Source of the DNA: Chthonomonas sp.
GTDB taxonomy: Bacteria > Armatimonadota > Fimbriimonadia > Fimbriimonadales > Fimbriimonadaceae
Direction of reading: 5' to 3'
Assembly: GCA_016788115.1 (NCBI GenBank)
Contig: JAEURR010000003.1
Span: 62,001 to 126,000 of the forward strand
Length of the DNA: 64,000 nt
Shown here: piece by piece, positions 17,216 through 26,722 of the stretch
How the letters are laid out: each line of letters begins with the position of its first letter
Numbering within the stretch: position 1 is the stretch's first letter
Position numbers and translations under genes: made by a program
The notes under the pieces: generated by a model
Databases searched by the model: none
What the model saw: only the letters and a program-made list of their open reading frames with translations
What the model was told of the DNA's origin: nothing

Positions 17216-18513
17216 GCTTGACTCTGGAACGGACCATCTCGCCCTTGAACGGTATCCAGTTTGACGCCGACCTGTTCCCCGCCCTCGCTGCTCTGCGCGC
17301 CGAAGGATGGGAGCAACACACCGCGCTGGGCATCCCCACCACCAAGGATGAGGCGTGGAAGTACACGTCGCTGCGAGACCTGTCCGAGGCGTACTTCTTG
17401 CAAGGCGGCCGACCGACGCTCACCGTGGGCCAGGTCAACGCCCTAGTCTACGAAGCGTCCGACGAGATCCGGCTCGTGTTCGTGAATGGTCAGATCGACG
17501 CCTCGCTGAGCAGCCGGAACCTCCCCGCAGGACTACGCGTCCGCACCATCGAGCAGGCGATCCAAGAGGATGGCGCGATGACGCTACAGGACTTCGGCGC
17601 ACTGGCGCGAATCCACGAATCGACCTTTGCCGCGCTGAACACCGCGACCTTCGTCGAAGCAACGGTGATTGACATCGCCAAGAACGCGCAGATCGAAGCC
17701 CCGATCCATGTGATCCGCATCGCCGTCACCGACCCGAATGATGCGACCAGCTACTCCGCGCCCCGTCTCCTCGTGCGCTCCGGCGCATTCAGCAAGGCGA
17801 CCGTCTTCGAGAGCTATGCCGTCCACGGCCAGGGAGCGACGTTCACCAATGCGGTGACGGAGATCTTTGTGGCCGAGAATGGTCACCTGGAGCATGTGAA
17901 GGTTCAGAACGAACCCCTCGCTTCGACCCACATCGCCGCCATCGAGGTTCGACAAGAGGCTGACAGCACCTACCTGAATTTCAACGTCACCTTCGGCGCA
18001 AAGCTGACTCGGAACGACATCAACGTCTTTCTGAATGGATCGAACTTGCACAGCCGCATGGACGGCGTCGTAGCCATCGGCGGCGAGCAGTTGGTGGACA
18101 ACCACACCCGCCTCGACCACGCCTACCCGCACTGCGACAGCTTCGAAGTCTACAAGCACGTCCTCGCCGACCGCTCGACCGCAGTCTTTAACGGCCAGAT
18201 CTATGTGCACCAGGACGCACAGAAGACCGACGCTAAGCAGACAAACCAGACGCTGCTCCTAAGCGACAAGGCGACGATCAACACGAAGCCCCAGCTTGAG
18301 ATCTTCGCGGATGACGTCAAGTGCACCCACGGTGCGACCGTCGGTTACCTCGATCAGGCTCCGCTGTTCTATCTGCAATCGCGCGGAATCGAGCGCAGCC
18401 ACGCAGAGGCCCTGATGGTCTATGCTTTCGCGGCCGAAGTCATCGAGAAGATTGAGAACGAGCGAATGCGCAGCGAGCTCGAAGCGCTGCTCTTCAAGAC
18501 GCTCGCACTCTAG
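17212..18513 (+). CDS. sufD: Fe-S cluster assembly protein SufD
   Basis: 433 residues. The early GIPTTKDEAWKYTSLRDL motif, the beta-helix core (VTFGAKLTRNDINVFLNG, VDNHTRLDHAYPHCDS, QTNQTLLLSDKATINTKPQLEI) and DDVKCTHGATVGYLDQ identify the SufB/SufD family. Length and the N-terminal helical domain favour SufD over SufB. It forms the SufBC2D scaffold; partner SufB must come from another locus, or this protein serves both roles. Followed after 46 bases by a CapA-like gene on the same strand. Confidence 0.93.
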   Translation: MSLTLERTISPLNGIQFDADLFPALAALRAEGWEQHTALGIPTTKDEAWKYTSLRDLSEAYFLQGGRPTLTVGQVNALVYEASDEIRLVFVNGQIDASLSSRNLPAGLRVRTIEQAIQEDGAMTLQDFGALARIHESTFAALNTATFVEATVIDIAKNAQIEAPIHVIRIAVTDPNDATSYSAPRLLVRSGAFSKATVFESYAVHGQGATFTNAVTEIFVAENGHLEHVKVQNEPLASTHIAAIEVRQEADSTYLNFNVTFGAKLTRNDINVFLNGSNLHSRMDGVVAIGGEQLVDNHTRLDHAYPHCDSFEVYKHVLADRSTAVFNGQIYVHQDAQKTDAKQTNQTLLLSDKATINTKPQLEIFADDVKCTHGATVGYLDQAPLFYLQSRGIERSHAEALMVYAFAAEVIEKIENERMRSELEALLFKTLAL

Positions 18514-18559
18514 GTTACGCGCACGGTACAGACGCGGCGCATGCATCGTCTGTACCGGT

Positions 18560-19630
18560 GTGAACGTCCTCCCGCTTCTGGCTGCGACCGCCCCAACCTG
18601 GACCCTCATCGCCGGGGGCGACCTGATGCTCAACGGGATCTCTCCTAAGGCCAGCCCATTCGACGACCAAGTAGCTCGCGTGATTCGCAACGCGGACCTG
18701 GCCTACGCCAACCTCGAAATCCCGCTCACCGATCAGCGCGCGGCCACGCCCTTCAAATCCGCTGCCGAGGTGAAAGCCCGTTCGCAGTTCATCCTCAAAG
18801 CCGACCCGGCACACCTGAAACACCTCACGGCCGCGGGCTTCGATGTCTTCAGCCTCGCCAACAACCACGCGATGGACTACCGCGCCGCCGGACTCACCCA
18901 GATGACCACTGCGCTCACCAAGGCTGGGCTCGGGTACGCGGGCGCGGGACCCGACCGGGCCGCGGCGCGACGCGCCGCAATCATCACCTTGCGCAACGGG
19001 ATTCGCGTCGCCCTGATCTCCTACCTGGCGTTCGTCACCGACGGAGCAATGGCCAAATGCGGTCCCGCGGGCGAGAAGAGCGCAGGCATCGCAACCTTGA
19101 ACCTCGGTGGGACCGTCAGCAAATCCGCGCGCCAACGACTCACGAATGAAGTCGCGGCAGCCCGTCGCGCCGCCAGCGTCGTGCTCGTCGCCCTCCACTG
19201 GGGCATCGAGCGGACACCCAACCCGATCCCGTACCAAATCTCGCTCGCCAAAGCGTGGATCGACGCGGGAGCAGACGTGGTGCTTGGGGCGCATCCGCAC
19301 GTCCTCCAGGGCAAACAGTTCTACAAGGAAAAGCCCATCCTGTACTCGCTGGGCAATCTTGTGTCGCCACTCCCGGCGCGCACCGCACTTTATGAGATTC
19401 GGTTCGAGGGGAGCCGCGTCACCCAGGTGACCGGCATGCCGTGCGACATCCGGGGCGGCAAGCTCACGTTTGTCGCCGGTAAGACCGCCAAGGCCCGCGC
19501 TGAAGAGCTCGCAGCACTCGACAAGCTCGTCGGCAAACCGCCCATCGCGCCGCCCAAGAAGAAGAAGCCCCTTAAGCGCGCCGCGACCGTGACCGCGGGT
19601 CCGCCCAAGCCCGCAACGCGTCCCCGATGA
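18560..19630 (+). CDS. CapA/PgsA family metallophosphatase-like protein
   Basis: 356 residues from GTG 18560, the first start after sufD. NVLPLLAATAPTWTLIAGGDLML contains a short hydrophobic lead and the GGDLML motif of the family; NLEIPLTD, FSLANNHAMDY, VLVALHWGIE and GAHPHVLQG follow in order. Members include poly-gamma-glutamate capsule proteins, but most have no assigned reaction. The C-terminus is a Lys/Pro/Ala-rich tail (PPKKKKPLKRA). The last 59 bases overlap the convergent permease gene at 19572, so both proteins share that DNA on opposite strands. Confidence 0.85.
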   Translation: MNVLPLLAATAPTWTLIAGGDLMLNGISPKASPFDDQVARVIRNADLAYANLEIPLTDQRAATPFKSAAEVKARSQFILKADPAHLKHLTAAGFDVFSLANNHAMDYRAAGLTQMTTALTKAGLGYAGAGPDRAAARRAAIITLRNGIRVALISYLAFVTDGAMAKCGPAGEKSAGIATLNLGGTVSKSARQRLTNEVAAARRAASVVLVALHWGIERTPNPIPYQISLAKAWIDAGADVVLGAHPHVLQGKQFYKEKPILYSLGNLVSPLPARTALYEIRFEGSRVTQVTGMPCDIRGGKLTFVAGKTAKARAEELAALDKLVGKPPIAPPKKKKPLKRAATVTAGPPKPATRPR

Positions 19631-20393
19631 AGTTGAGCGCGAAAACGGTGATGCTCAAGGCTAGGCACGGCCACAGCAGCGAAATCTGGTGTGCGGGGTT
19701 CAGCATCTCCTGACGCGCGATGTTGATCATGCTGCCCCAGCTCGGCGTCGGAGGCTGGACGCCGATCCCAAGAAAGCTGAGCGAACTCTCGGCCAGGATG
19801 ATGCCCGCGAGATCGACCATGCTCACTGCGAGCAAGATCCCCCACAATTGCGGCAAGACGTGGTGCCACACCACCCGCGGCAATGAGTTCCCGAGAGCGC
19901 GCGAGGCGACGATGAACTCCCGATCCTTCAAGGTCGCAACTTGCGCACGCACGAGCCGCAACACCGTCGGCCACGCCGTGATCGCCAGCGCGACAATGAC
20001 CGGCAGCATCCCGAAGCTCCAAATCCCCAAGATGAGGATCGCGAGCAAGATGTCGGGGAAGGCCAGCATGCCATCGGTCAGCCGGAGGATCACCGACCGC
20101 GCCCACGGCGGACCATAGACCGCGAGAATCCCCAGCGTCACGCCAAGCAGCAACGCCAACATCTGCACCGTGAGTCCGATCTGCAGAGAGACCCGCGCGC
20201 CCATCGCAAGCCGCGCCGCGATGTCGCGTCCCTGCTCGTCCGTCCCTAGCCAGAACTGGGCAGACGGCGGCAAGTACGGCGGAGCCACCCGCTCATCGAA
20301 GGGTGGTCGGATCATCGGACCGAACGCCGCGAACAGACACACGACCCCAAAGAAGAACGAACCGATCCAGAACAGACTGCCCAGGCGCTTCAT
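19572..20393 (-). CDS. Oligopeptide/dipeptide-type ABC transporter permease (DppC-like)
   Basis: 273 residues with about six membrane helices. WLGTDEQGRDIAARLAMGARVSL is the DppC/OppC signature near residue 48, and the EAA loop appears at REFIVASRALGNSLPRVVWHHVLP. LAESSLSFLGIGVQPPTPSWG is also typical. It forms a heterodimeric channel with the product of the gene at 20390, which it overlaps by 4 bases. No ATPase or substrate-binding protein is adjacent, so cargo cannot be fixed; peptides, nickel or sugars are all seen in this family. Confidence 0.9.
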   Translation of the reverse strand: MKRLGSLFWIGSFFFGVVCLFAAFGPMIRPPFDERVAPPYLPPSAQFWLGTDEQGRDIAARLAMGARVSLQIGLTVQMLALLLGVTLGILAVYGPPWARSVILRLTDGMLAFPDILLAILILGIWSFGMLPVIVALAITAWPTVLRLVRAQVATLKDREFIVASRALGNSLPRVVWHHVLPQLWGILLAVSMVDLAGIILAESSLSFLGIGVQPPTPSWGSMINIARQEMLNPAHQISLLWPCLALSITVFALNFIGDALRAWADPRSRSRRA

Positions 20394-21340
20394 ACCTGCG
20401 ACTCCCGGATTCGCGGATCCAGCAGCGGCAATACCAAGTCAACAAGCAGGTTGACGAATACGAACAGGAAGCCCGCCACCAAAGTCGTCGCTTGGATCAT
20501 GGGGATGTCCCGCTTCTGGATCGATTCAATTGCCAATCGTCCGATACCTGGCAGGGTGAACGCGGTCTCCACGATGAACGAGCCAGTTAGCAGGAAGCCA
20601 AAGCTCGTTCCCAGTGCCGTCACCGAGGGGAAGATCGCGTTGCGCAGCGCATGGCGCGTGTAAAGCCTGAACTTGGGTACCCCCTTGGCGATGGCCAGCC
20701 GAATGAAATCCTGATTCAGGACGTCGATCATGCTCGCGCGCGTGAGGCGCGTCAGCGTCGCCATCGGTCGCAGACTCAACACCAGCACGGGCAACACCAA
20801 ATAGTAGAAATCGCTCGCGACCCGCTCCTCCGTCCAGTTGATCGGAAGCATGTCCAGTTTGAGCGCAAAGATGAGGATCAAAATCGGTGCGAGCACGAAG
20901 TTCGGTATCGTGACGCCGAACGTGCTCAAGGTGAGGACGAGCTTGTCCAGCCACCTTCCTTCCCAGATCGCCGCAAGCGCACCGAGTCCTATCCCGACGA
21001 TTGCCGCTACGAGGATCGCCCAGCCTGCAATCCGCATCGTCATCGGTAGCGCGCGCTTGAGGGTATCGATCACCGGCTCGCGCGTACCGTAGAAGCTGTT
21101 CCCAAAATCCAGTTGCACAGCTCCCACGACGAATCGGGCAAACCGTTCGGGGGCGGGACGATCCATGCCGAGTTCCGTCCGGACTCGCGCAATGGCATCG
21201 GGCGTCGCCTTCTCACCTGCGATCATTCGGGCCGCATCACCCGGTGCCATCTCGGCAGCCGCAAAGGTGATGAGAGATATGAACAGCAGGCTTAGCGCGC
21301 CATAGAGTAATCGGAGCAGGACTGCACGGACCAGCTTCAA
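20390..21340 (-). CDS. Oligopeptide/dipeptide-type ABC transporter permease (DppB-like)
   Basis: 316 residues. The N-terminal helix, GDAARMIAGEKATPDAIARVRTELG, FGNSFYGTREPV and the EAA loop (NQDFIRLAIAKGVPKFRLY, HALRNAIFP) are all DppB features. GSFIVETAFTLPGIG closes the family pattern. It is the first gene of the pair and precedes the DppC-like gene by a 4-base overlap, so the two are translationally coupled. Confidence 0.9.
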   Translation of the reverse strand: MKLVRAVLLRLLYGALSLLFISLITFAAAEMAPGDAARMIAGEKATPDAIARVRTELGMDRPAPERFARFVVGAVQLDFGNSFYGTREPVIDTLKRALPMTMRIAGWAILVAAIVGIGLGALAAIWEGRWLDKLVLTLSTFGVTIPNFVLAPILILIFALKLDMLPINWTEERVASDFYYLVLPVLVLSLRPMATLTRLTRASMIDVLNQDFIRLAIAKGVPKFRLYTRHALRNAIFPSVTALGTSFGFLLTGSFIVETAFTLPGIGRLAIESIQKRDIPMIQATTLVAGFLFVFVNLLVDLVLPLLDPRIRESQV

Positions 21341-21371
21341 AGCGGGTCGATTCTACCTGCTCCCTTGCCGG

Positions 21372-21596
21372 TCAGCGGCGAGGCGGCAACTGAGGAATCG
21401 GGGCGGCGCGCATCTTGCGATTGCGTCGCAATTGAAAGAGGGCCAGCAATACCATCGCAACGATGACGACGGCGTCGTCCGCGAGCCCTAGCAGGGGCAG
21501 CACATCAGGGATCAAGTCGAGCGGGGACACGCCATAAACCAGCGCACTGATCAGAGGCAGCCACGCCCGCCAAGGAGAAGAGTTCATCGATTGCAT
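21372..21596 (-). CDS. Small DUF1232 (YkvA-like) membrane protein
   Basis: 74 residues from ATG 21596, with AGGA seven bases upstream. ALVYGVSPLDLIPDVLPLLG and the following LADDAVVIVAMVLLALF are the DUF1232 signature (Y.xSP.DLIPD). One or two membrane helices are expected and the tail is Arg-rich. Role unknown in the family. It lies between the permease pair and the dehydrogenase gene on the same strand. A longer open frame to 21788 overlaps the dehydrogenase gene and is rejected. Confidence 0.75.
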   Translation of the reverse strand: MQSMNSSPWRAWLPLISALVYGVSPLDLIPDVLPLLGLADDAVVIVAMVLLALFQLRRNRKMRAAPIPQLPPRR

Positions 21597-21690
21597 CGTC
21601 CTGTTTAGTTCGACGACAACCGAGACTGCCGGGATCCAAGGGCCTAGGACCTTGACCCGGGCCCAAGATGAGCCCGGATAACTCGCCTGG

Positions 21691-23652
21691 TTACTCCATG
21701 GTGATACGAACGGCGGCGACGACCCGCTCAACGTCGGGCAGTGCGGCGTACTCGTAGATCGGGTTGTAGCCGATGTGGACGTCGTCACGGCTCACGAGCT
21801 GCGGAGAAGCGAACAGCAAACCGAATCGCTCCGGATTGCCGACGACTTCCGCGATGACCGCCTGGCCGAAGCCGCAAGTGCGCGTATCTTCTTGAACCAC
21901 AACCAGTCGCCCGGTCTTCTTGAGCGACTCGGTGATAGTGTCGTAGTCGCAGGGCACGATACTGCGCAGGTCGATAATCTCGATGCTGCACTCGCCCGCA
22001 AGCTCGTTGGCGGTAGCTTCCGCGACTTCCAAGGTGTTGCCCCACGAGACGATCGTAACGTCCGTTCCCGCCCGCGCGATGCGCGCCTTGCCGAACGGCA
22101 CCGGCTCGACCGAGCCGACTTCCACGCGCTTGCGGAAGATGTGCTTGGGGATCAAGATGAAGCTCGGGTCGTCTCCGTTCATCGCCGTCCACAGCAAGCC
22201 AGCCGCATCCTCGGGTGTCGATGGGATCGCCACGCGCAGTCCCGGCGTGTGCGCCAGGAACGCCTCGTTCGATTGGCTATGCCACAGCGAGCCGCCCGGA
22301 AGATACGCCCCGTACGGAGCATAAATCGTCATCGGGCACTTCCAGTCGCCGAAGCTGCGCCATCGCAACGTGCTGATGTTGCTGATGATCTGGTTCCATC
22401 CGGGTGGGAAGAAGTCGATGAACTGAAGTTCGAAGACCGGCTTCAGGCCGTACGCCGCCATACCCACCGCGACGCCCATGATCGTGGCCTCCGCGAGCGG
22501 CGAGTTGAAGACGTTCTTGGGAAACGTTTCGCTCAACCCCTTGGTGATGCCAAAAACGCCGCCCTTCGGATCCTCGACGTCTTCGCCAAAGAAGATGTAG
22601 CTCGGATCGTTCTCCAGGCCTTTCTTGAAGGTGCGGTTGATGGAGTCCACCATCGTCATCGCGCCTGGCTCAATCGGCGGCCGCACGGCCGGGACATCGT
22701 TGCCCCAGTTGTGGTCCATCGTTTTGCTCGCCTCGGGATCCGGAGCTTTCTCTGCCCGGAGATAGTCCGCATCGACGATCTCGGTGACCTCGGCGACCAT
22801 CTTTTCGTAGTCGGCCTCGGTGAGCTCACCCGCCTCGATGAGCTCGTTCTTCAGCAAGAGGATCGGGTCCCGGTCCTTCATCGCCTCGATGTCATCCAGC
22901 TCTCGGTACACCCTGTGGTCGTCGCTGCTGGTGTGGGAGCTAAGTCGGTCCAGATCCACCCACATGAGGGTCGGGCCCTCGCCGCGACGAGCCTTTGCCA
23001 CACACTCGGCAAATTTGCTGTGGACTTCGTCCACGCGTCGGCCATCGACCTTCACGACCAGTTCTTCGCTCAGCACGCCACCGAAGTTCAGCGCCATGAA
23101 CTTCTCAGTCGGAGTCGAAATGCCGTACTTGTTGTCCTCAATCATGAGGATCAGGGGCAACTTCTCTTGGACTGCAAACGCCCAGGCTTCGTAGAACTCG
23201 CCCTGGCGGCTGGCCGCGTCGCCGACGCTCGCCAAACAGACGCCGTCCTTCCCTTCGAGCTGCATCGACCAAGCAGTGCCGCACGCGGGGAGCAAAGATC
23301 CACCCGTCGGGGTGCAAACGCTGAAAACGTTGTGCTCGCGCGAGCTGTAGTGGCCGGGCATCTGGCGTCCACCCGAACTCGATTCGGCCTTGGCAAAGTA
23401 AGCAAGCGCCAGGTCGTAGTTCGAAAGCCCACGGGCCAGCATCAAAGCGCGGCTACGGTAGTACGGGAAGATCCAGTCGTCCGGCCGAAGCGACTCTTGC
23501 AGAACGCCGAGCGCCTCGTGGCCCATCCCACTGACTTGGAACCAACCTTTCGATTGTCGAAGAAGGATCCCCTCGCGGCGGTCACCCTCGCGGCTAAGGA
23601 CCATCAAGCGCAGTAGCGCGAGTTTGTTGAGAGACTTGAGGCTAGCAGACAT
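21691..23652 (-). CDS. Branched-chain 2-oxoacid dehydrogenase E1, fused alpha and beta subunits
   Basis: 653 residues. Residues 1-320 form the alpha (TPP-binding) half: GMGHEALGV, YYRSRALMLARG, GHYSSREHNV and VGDAASRQGEFYEAWAF with EDNKYGIST. Residues 330-653 form the beta half: FGEDVEDPKGGVFG, FNSPLAEATIMGVAVGMAAYG, DFFPPGWNQI, PYGAYLPGGSLWHSQ and the C-terminal EIIDLRSIVPCDYDTI. The enzyme decarboxylates branched-chain 2-oxoacids and passes the acyl group to E2. The fused layout is known from some other bacteria. E2 and E3 genes are not here. Confidence 0.9.
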   Translation of the reverse strand: MSASLKSLNKLALLRLMVLSREGDRREGILLRQSKGWFQVSGMGHEALGVLQESLRPDDWIFPYYRSRALMLARGLSNYDLALAYFAKAESSSGGRQMPGHYSSREHNVFSVCTPTGGSLLPACGTAWSMQLEGKDGVCLASVGDAASRQGEFYEAWAFAVQEKLPLILMIEDNKYGISTPTEKFMALNFGGVLSEELVVKVDGRRVDEVHSKFAECVAKARRGEGPTLMWVDLDRLSSHTSSDDHRVYRELDDIEAMKDRDPILLLKNELIEAGELTEADYEKMVAEVTEIVDADYLRAEKAPDPEASKTMDHNWGNDVPAVRPPIEPGAMTMVDSINRTFKKGLENDPSYIFFGEDVEDPKGGVFGITKGLSETFPKNVFNSPLAEATIMGVAVGMAAYGLKPVFELQFIDFFPPGWNQIISNISTLRWRSFGDWKCPMTIYAPYGAYLPGGSLWHSQSNEAFLAHTPGLRVAIPSTPEDAAGLLWTAMNGDDPSFILIPKHIFRKRVEVGSVEPVPFGKARIARAGTDVTIVSWGNTLEVAEATANELAGECSIEIIDLRSIVPCDYDTITESLKKTGRLVVVQEDTRTCGFGQAVIAEVVGNPERFGLLFASPQLVSRDDVHIGYNPIYEYAALPDVERVVAAVRITME

Positions 23653-23752
23653 AAATGGAAAAAACTCCTACGTTTCGCCGTTGAAACACGGTCATGTCAC
23701 TAAGCCATAGGATACCCGCTGACCCCGCGCGGTACCATCGCTTTCAGGTTCG

Positions 23753-25642
23753 ATGGAGTTCGAAGTCGTTGTTGTCGGTGCTGGCCATGCAGGCATCGAA
23801 GCCGCTCTCGCCGCCGCCCGTATGGGTCGGAGGACGCTTTGCGTTACCCTGCGCAAGGATCGCATCGGCCATTTGCCGTGCAATTGCAGCGTCGGCGGAC
23901 CTGCCAAGGGCCACATCGCCCGCGAAGTCGATGCGCTAGCGGGCCAAATGGGAGTGACCACCGATCACACGCTCACGCACATCCGCCGCGTCGGAACCGG
24001 GAAAGGCCCCGCCGTCCAGACACTCCGCGCCCACGTCTGCAAGGACCGCTATCCCAAGTTTATGCAGCAAGTCTTCGCGAGCACGGAGAACCTGACCGTC
24101 CTCGAGGCCCGGGCAGAATCGATCCTCACTCACAACGGCGCGGTGGTCGGCGTCGAGGTCGCCGATCCAACGAGCGGTGCGCTCACGCGCATCGTCACCC
24201 GAGCGGTCATCCTCACGACGGGCACCTTCATGAACGGGCTGTGCCACGAGGGTCGCGTCCAGACCGTCGCGGCGCGCCATGGCGACCAGGCAGTGACCGG
24301 TATCCCTTCGTTCCTGCGCGATCTGGGCGTGCACATGCGCCGCTTCAAAACCGGCACCACCCCGCGCATCGCCAAGTCGACCATCGATTTCGCCCAGGTC
24401 CTCACCATGGAGAGCGAGGCCGAGGCCGGTCCGTTCAGCTTTCTCCACGACACAAACTTCCCCGAACGCGATTTGCTCCCGTGCTGGCAGACACGGACCA
24501 CCGAAGCAACTCACGAGTTGTTGCGAAACAACCTAGGCGAGAGTGCGATGTTTAGCGGTCAGATCAAAGGTGTCGGACCGCGCTACTGCCCGAGCGTAGA
24601 GGACAAGGTCGTGCGGTTCGCCGACAAGGACTCCCACCCGGTTTTCCTTGAGCAAGAAGAGTGGGACTCGGAATCGATGTACGTCCAAGGGTTCAGCACG
24701 AGCATGCCCGCCGAGGTCCAGCTCGCAGCCCTGCGCACCATCCCCGGGCTTCAAAACTGCCACATGATGCGCCCGGGATACGCGGTCGAGTACGACATGG
24801 TCGACCCCACACAGCTGACGCCGGCACTCCTGTCCAAGCTATGCCGTGGTCTCTTCCTCGCAGGGCAAGTCAACGGAACGAGCGGTTACGAGGAAGCCGC
24901 GGGTCAAGGGATCGTGGCTGGGATCAACGCCGCCCGGCTCGTGCGAGAAGAGGAGCCGGTAACCTTCCACCGCGATCAGAGTTTCATCGGCGTGATGGTA
25001 GACGATCTTGTGACGAAGGGGGTCGAGGACCCGTACCGCATGCTCACCGCCCGTGCCGAGCACCGCTTGCTGCTGCGCAACGACAACGCCGACAGAAGGC
25101 TTACGCCGCTCGCCCGCGAGGTTGGGCTGTGCAACGAAGAGCGCTGGGCGCGATTCTGCCGCAAGACCGAGGCGATCGAGGAGCACCACGAGCAGCTCGC
25201 CCAGATCACCTACGGACCAAACGATACCGAGTCGCTCGCCGCGGTCGGCTTGCTCCCGGTGAAGACCCGCACTTCCCTCTTCGAACTCCTCAAACGACCC
25301 GAGGTCGGATTTGAACAACTCGAAGCGCTGAGTGGAGTCCAAGTTCGGTCGCGCGAGGGCTCACCCCGCCTCGATCACGAAGTCCGCGAGCAAGTGAAAC
25401 TCGCCGCAGTTTTCGAGGGGTACATCCAAATTCAGGAGCGCCTTGCGCTGCAGTCGCGCAAGCTGGACGACGTGCTGATCCCCACCGGATTTGATTACGC
25501 GGCGCTGAGGGGGCTTAGCTACGAGTGCATCGAGAAGCTCACCCGGCACCAGCCCACCACCGCGGGCCAAGCCGCGCGCGTCCCGGGGGTCCGACCCGCC
25601 GACATCGCGCTGCTCGTCGGCACCCTTGCCCGACGCAACTGA
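23753..25642 (+). CDS. mnmG: tRNA uridine-34 carboxymethylaminomethyl-modifying enzyme MnmG
   Basis: 629 residues. N-terminal FAD motif VVGAGHAGIEAALAAARMG, then NCSVGGPAKGHIAREVDALAG and VQTLRAHVCKDRYPKF, RFKTGTTPRI and GQVNGTSGYEEAAGQG are diagnostic. It works with MnmE to modify uridine-34 of tRNA anticodons. Start ATG 23753; divergent from the E1 gene across 100 bases. A strong hairpin follows 8 bases after the stop. Confidence 0.95.
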   Translation: MEFEVVVVGAGHAGIEAALAAARMGRRTLCVTLRKDRIGHLPCNCSVGGPAKGHIAREVDALAGQMGVTTDHTLTHIRRVGTGKGPAVQTLRAHVCKDRYPKFMQQVFASTENLTVLEARAESILTHNGAVVGVEVADPTSGALTRIVTRAVILTTGTFMNGLCHEGRVQTVAARHGDQAVTGIPSFLRDLGVHMRRFKTGTTPRIAKSTIDFAQVLTMESEAEAGPFSFLHDTNFPERDLLPCWQTRTTEATHELLRNNLGESAMFSGQIKGVGPRYCPSVEDKVVRFADKDSHPVFLEQEEWDSESMYVQGFSTSMPAEVQLAALRTIPGLQNCHMMRPGYAVEYDMVDPTQLTPALLSKLCRGLFLAGQVNGTSGYEEAAGQGIVAGINAARLVREEEPVTFHRDQSFIGVMVDDLVTKGVEDPYRMLTARAEHRLLLRNDNADRRLTPLAREVGLCNEERWARFCRKTEAIEEHHEQLAQITYGPNDTESLAAVGLLPVKTRTSLFELLKRPEVGFEQLEALSGVQVRSREGSPRLDHEVREQVKLAAVFEGYIQIQERLALQSRKLDDVLIPTGFDYAALRGLSYECIEKLTRHQPTTAGQAARVPGVRPADIALLVGTLARRN

Positions 25643-25650
25643 ACAAAAGA

Positions 25651-25678
25651 CTGGCCCCGCTCTTTCGAGCGGGGCCAG
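25651..25678. terminator. Bidirectional terminator between mnmG and the PEP-CTERM gene
   Basis: CTGGCCCCGCTC (25651-25662), loop TTTC, GAGCGGGGCCAG (25667-25678): a perfect 12-bp stem. On the minus strand it is followed by TCTTTTGTT, on the plus strand by CTTGTTTGG, so it can serve both convergent genes. Confidence 0.8.
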
Positions 25679-25708
25679 CTTGTTTGGAAGTCAATCCGAG
25701 AGGTGGAT

Positions 25709-26563
25709 TTACTTCTTGCGGCGGCGGGCAGCCACACCGAGCAAAGCAGCGCCGAGGGCAACGAAGGTGGCCGGCTCCGGCACCACGTTGTAGCCGCGGA
25801 CGATCGTGCCCGAGATCGACTGGTTTGCACCAACGTTCATGGCGTAGTGGAACGTGCCCTGGAGGTCGCCCGAGTTCTGTGCAACCGAGTTGCTCAGCAT
25901 GCCGGTGACCGAGTTGTCGGTCAAGCGATCCTTGACCGAGCCCGAACCGAGCGCTGCGCCCATTTCGTAGCTGGTCACGCCGTAGCCGTACGAGCTAGCG
26001 TACATGCTGCCAGTGTTGCCCTTGAACGTGAAGATGTTGTTGCCGTAAGAACCCGCATCCGACTGTGCGTTCTCAGGACCATCGAGGTCGTTGAACGAGT
26101 ACAGGTCGAACGATCGCGAAGTCGTAGCGGTGTTCTTCAGCGTCCACATGATCTGAACGTACGACTCAGTCGCACTCAGAGCGACGAGCTTGTAGTCCAG
26201 CTTCAGGGTGCCGATCGTGGTCTGCTGGTTAACGCCCCAGATACCGTAGGTCTTGCTGGCCATGTTGCCCGAGCCGCTTGCAGCGATCTCGTTGAAAGCC
26301 TGGTACTCGCGGCCTTCGCCCTGGACCTTCACGTTCCACATGAACGCGTTGAGACCGTCCTTGACGATGTCAAGGCTTGCGCCGGGGTTGTAGTGACCGG
26401 TCGGGGTCTGGGTCGTCGAACCCGGGGTGTTCATCGTCGGATAGAACTCGGTGTAGACCCAGTTCGGACCGGCGGTCGAAAGGCTAACGGTGCTGGGATT
26501 GGCAGCGAATGCCATCGACGCAGCAACAGAAACGAGCATAGAGCTCAAAAGAACTTTTTTCAC
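25709..26563 (-). CDS. PEP-CTERM sorted surface protein
   Basis: 284 residues from GTG 26563, with GGAGG about 8 bases upstream. Signal peptide KKVLLSSMLVSVAASMAFAA. The C-terminus VPEPATFVALGAALLGVAARRRKK is the PEP-CTERM sorting signal, cut and re-anchored by an exosortase. The mature part is Ser/Gly/Asn/Thr-rich, beta-type, and unrecognised. No exosortase is nearby. It is a lone gene in front of the terminator at 25651, with a 160-base AT-richer stretch upstream. Confidence 0.88.
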   Translation of the reverse strand: MKKVLLSSMLVSVAASMAFAANPSTVSLSTAGPNWVYTEFYPTMNTPGSTTQTPTGHYNPGASLDIVKDGLNAFMWNVKVQGEGREYQAFNEIAASGSGNMASKTYGIWGVNQQTTIGTLKLDYKLVALSATESYVQIMWTLKNTATTSRSFDLYSFNDLDGPENAQSDAGSYGNNIFTFKGNTGSMYASSYGYGVTSYEMGAALGSGSVKDRLTDNSVTGMLSNSVAQNSGDLQGTFHYAMNVGANQSISGTIVRGYNVVPEPATFVALGAALLGVAARRRKK

Positions 26564-26722
26564 CTGAATACCTCCACTGTACAAGCCGGTGTCCTCCGGC
26601 ATGATGTCCCAGGACAACTCCTGAAACTGAGATAAGTTTAGCATTCATGCGCATATTACGTCACGAGTATTTTTACGGGTTTCCGCCCTAGAACTTTAAG
26701 TTTCGTGTTGCAACATCCACAA

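Noticed and set aside
21775-23616. 613-codon plus-strand open frame
   Set aside because: It is antisense to the clearly homologous E1 gene; GC-rich codon bias leaves the complementary frame open. The translation is Arg/His-rich with no fold.
25703-26635. 310-codon plus-strand frame over the PEP-CTERM gene
   Set aside because: Antisense shadow; PEP-CTERM signal and signal peptide are on the minus strand.
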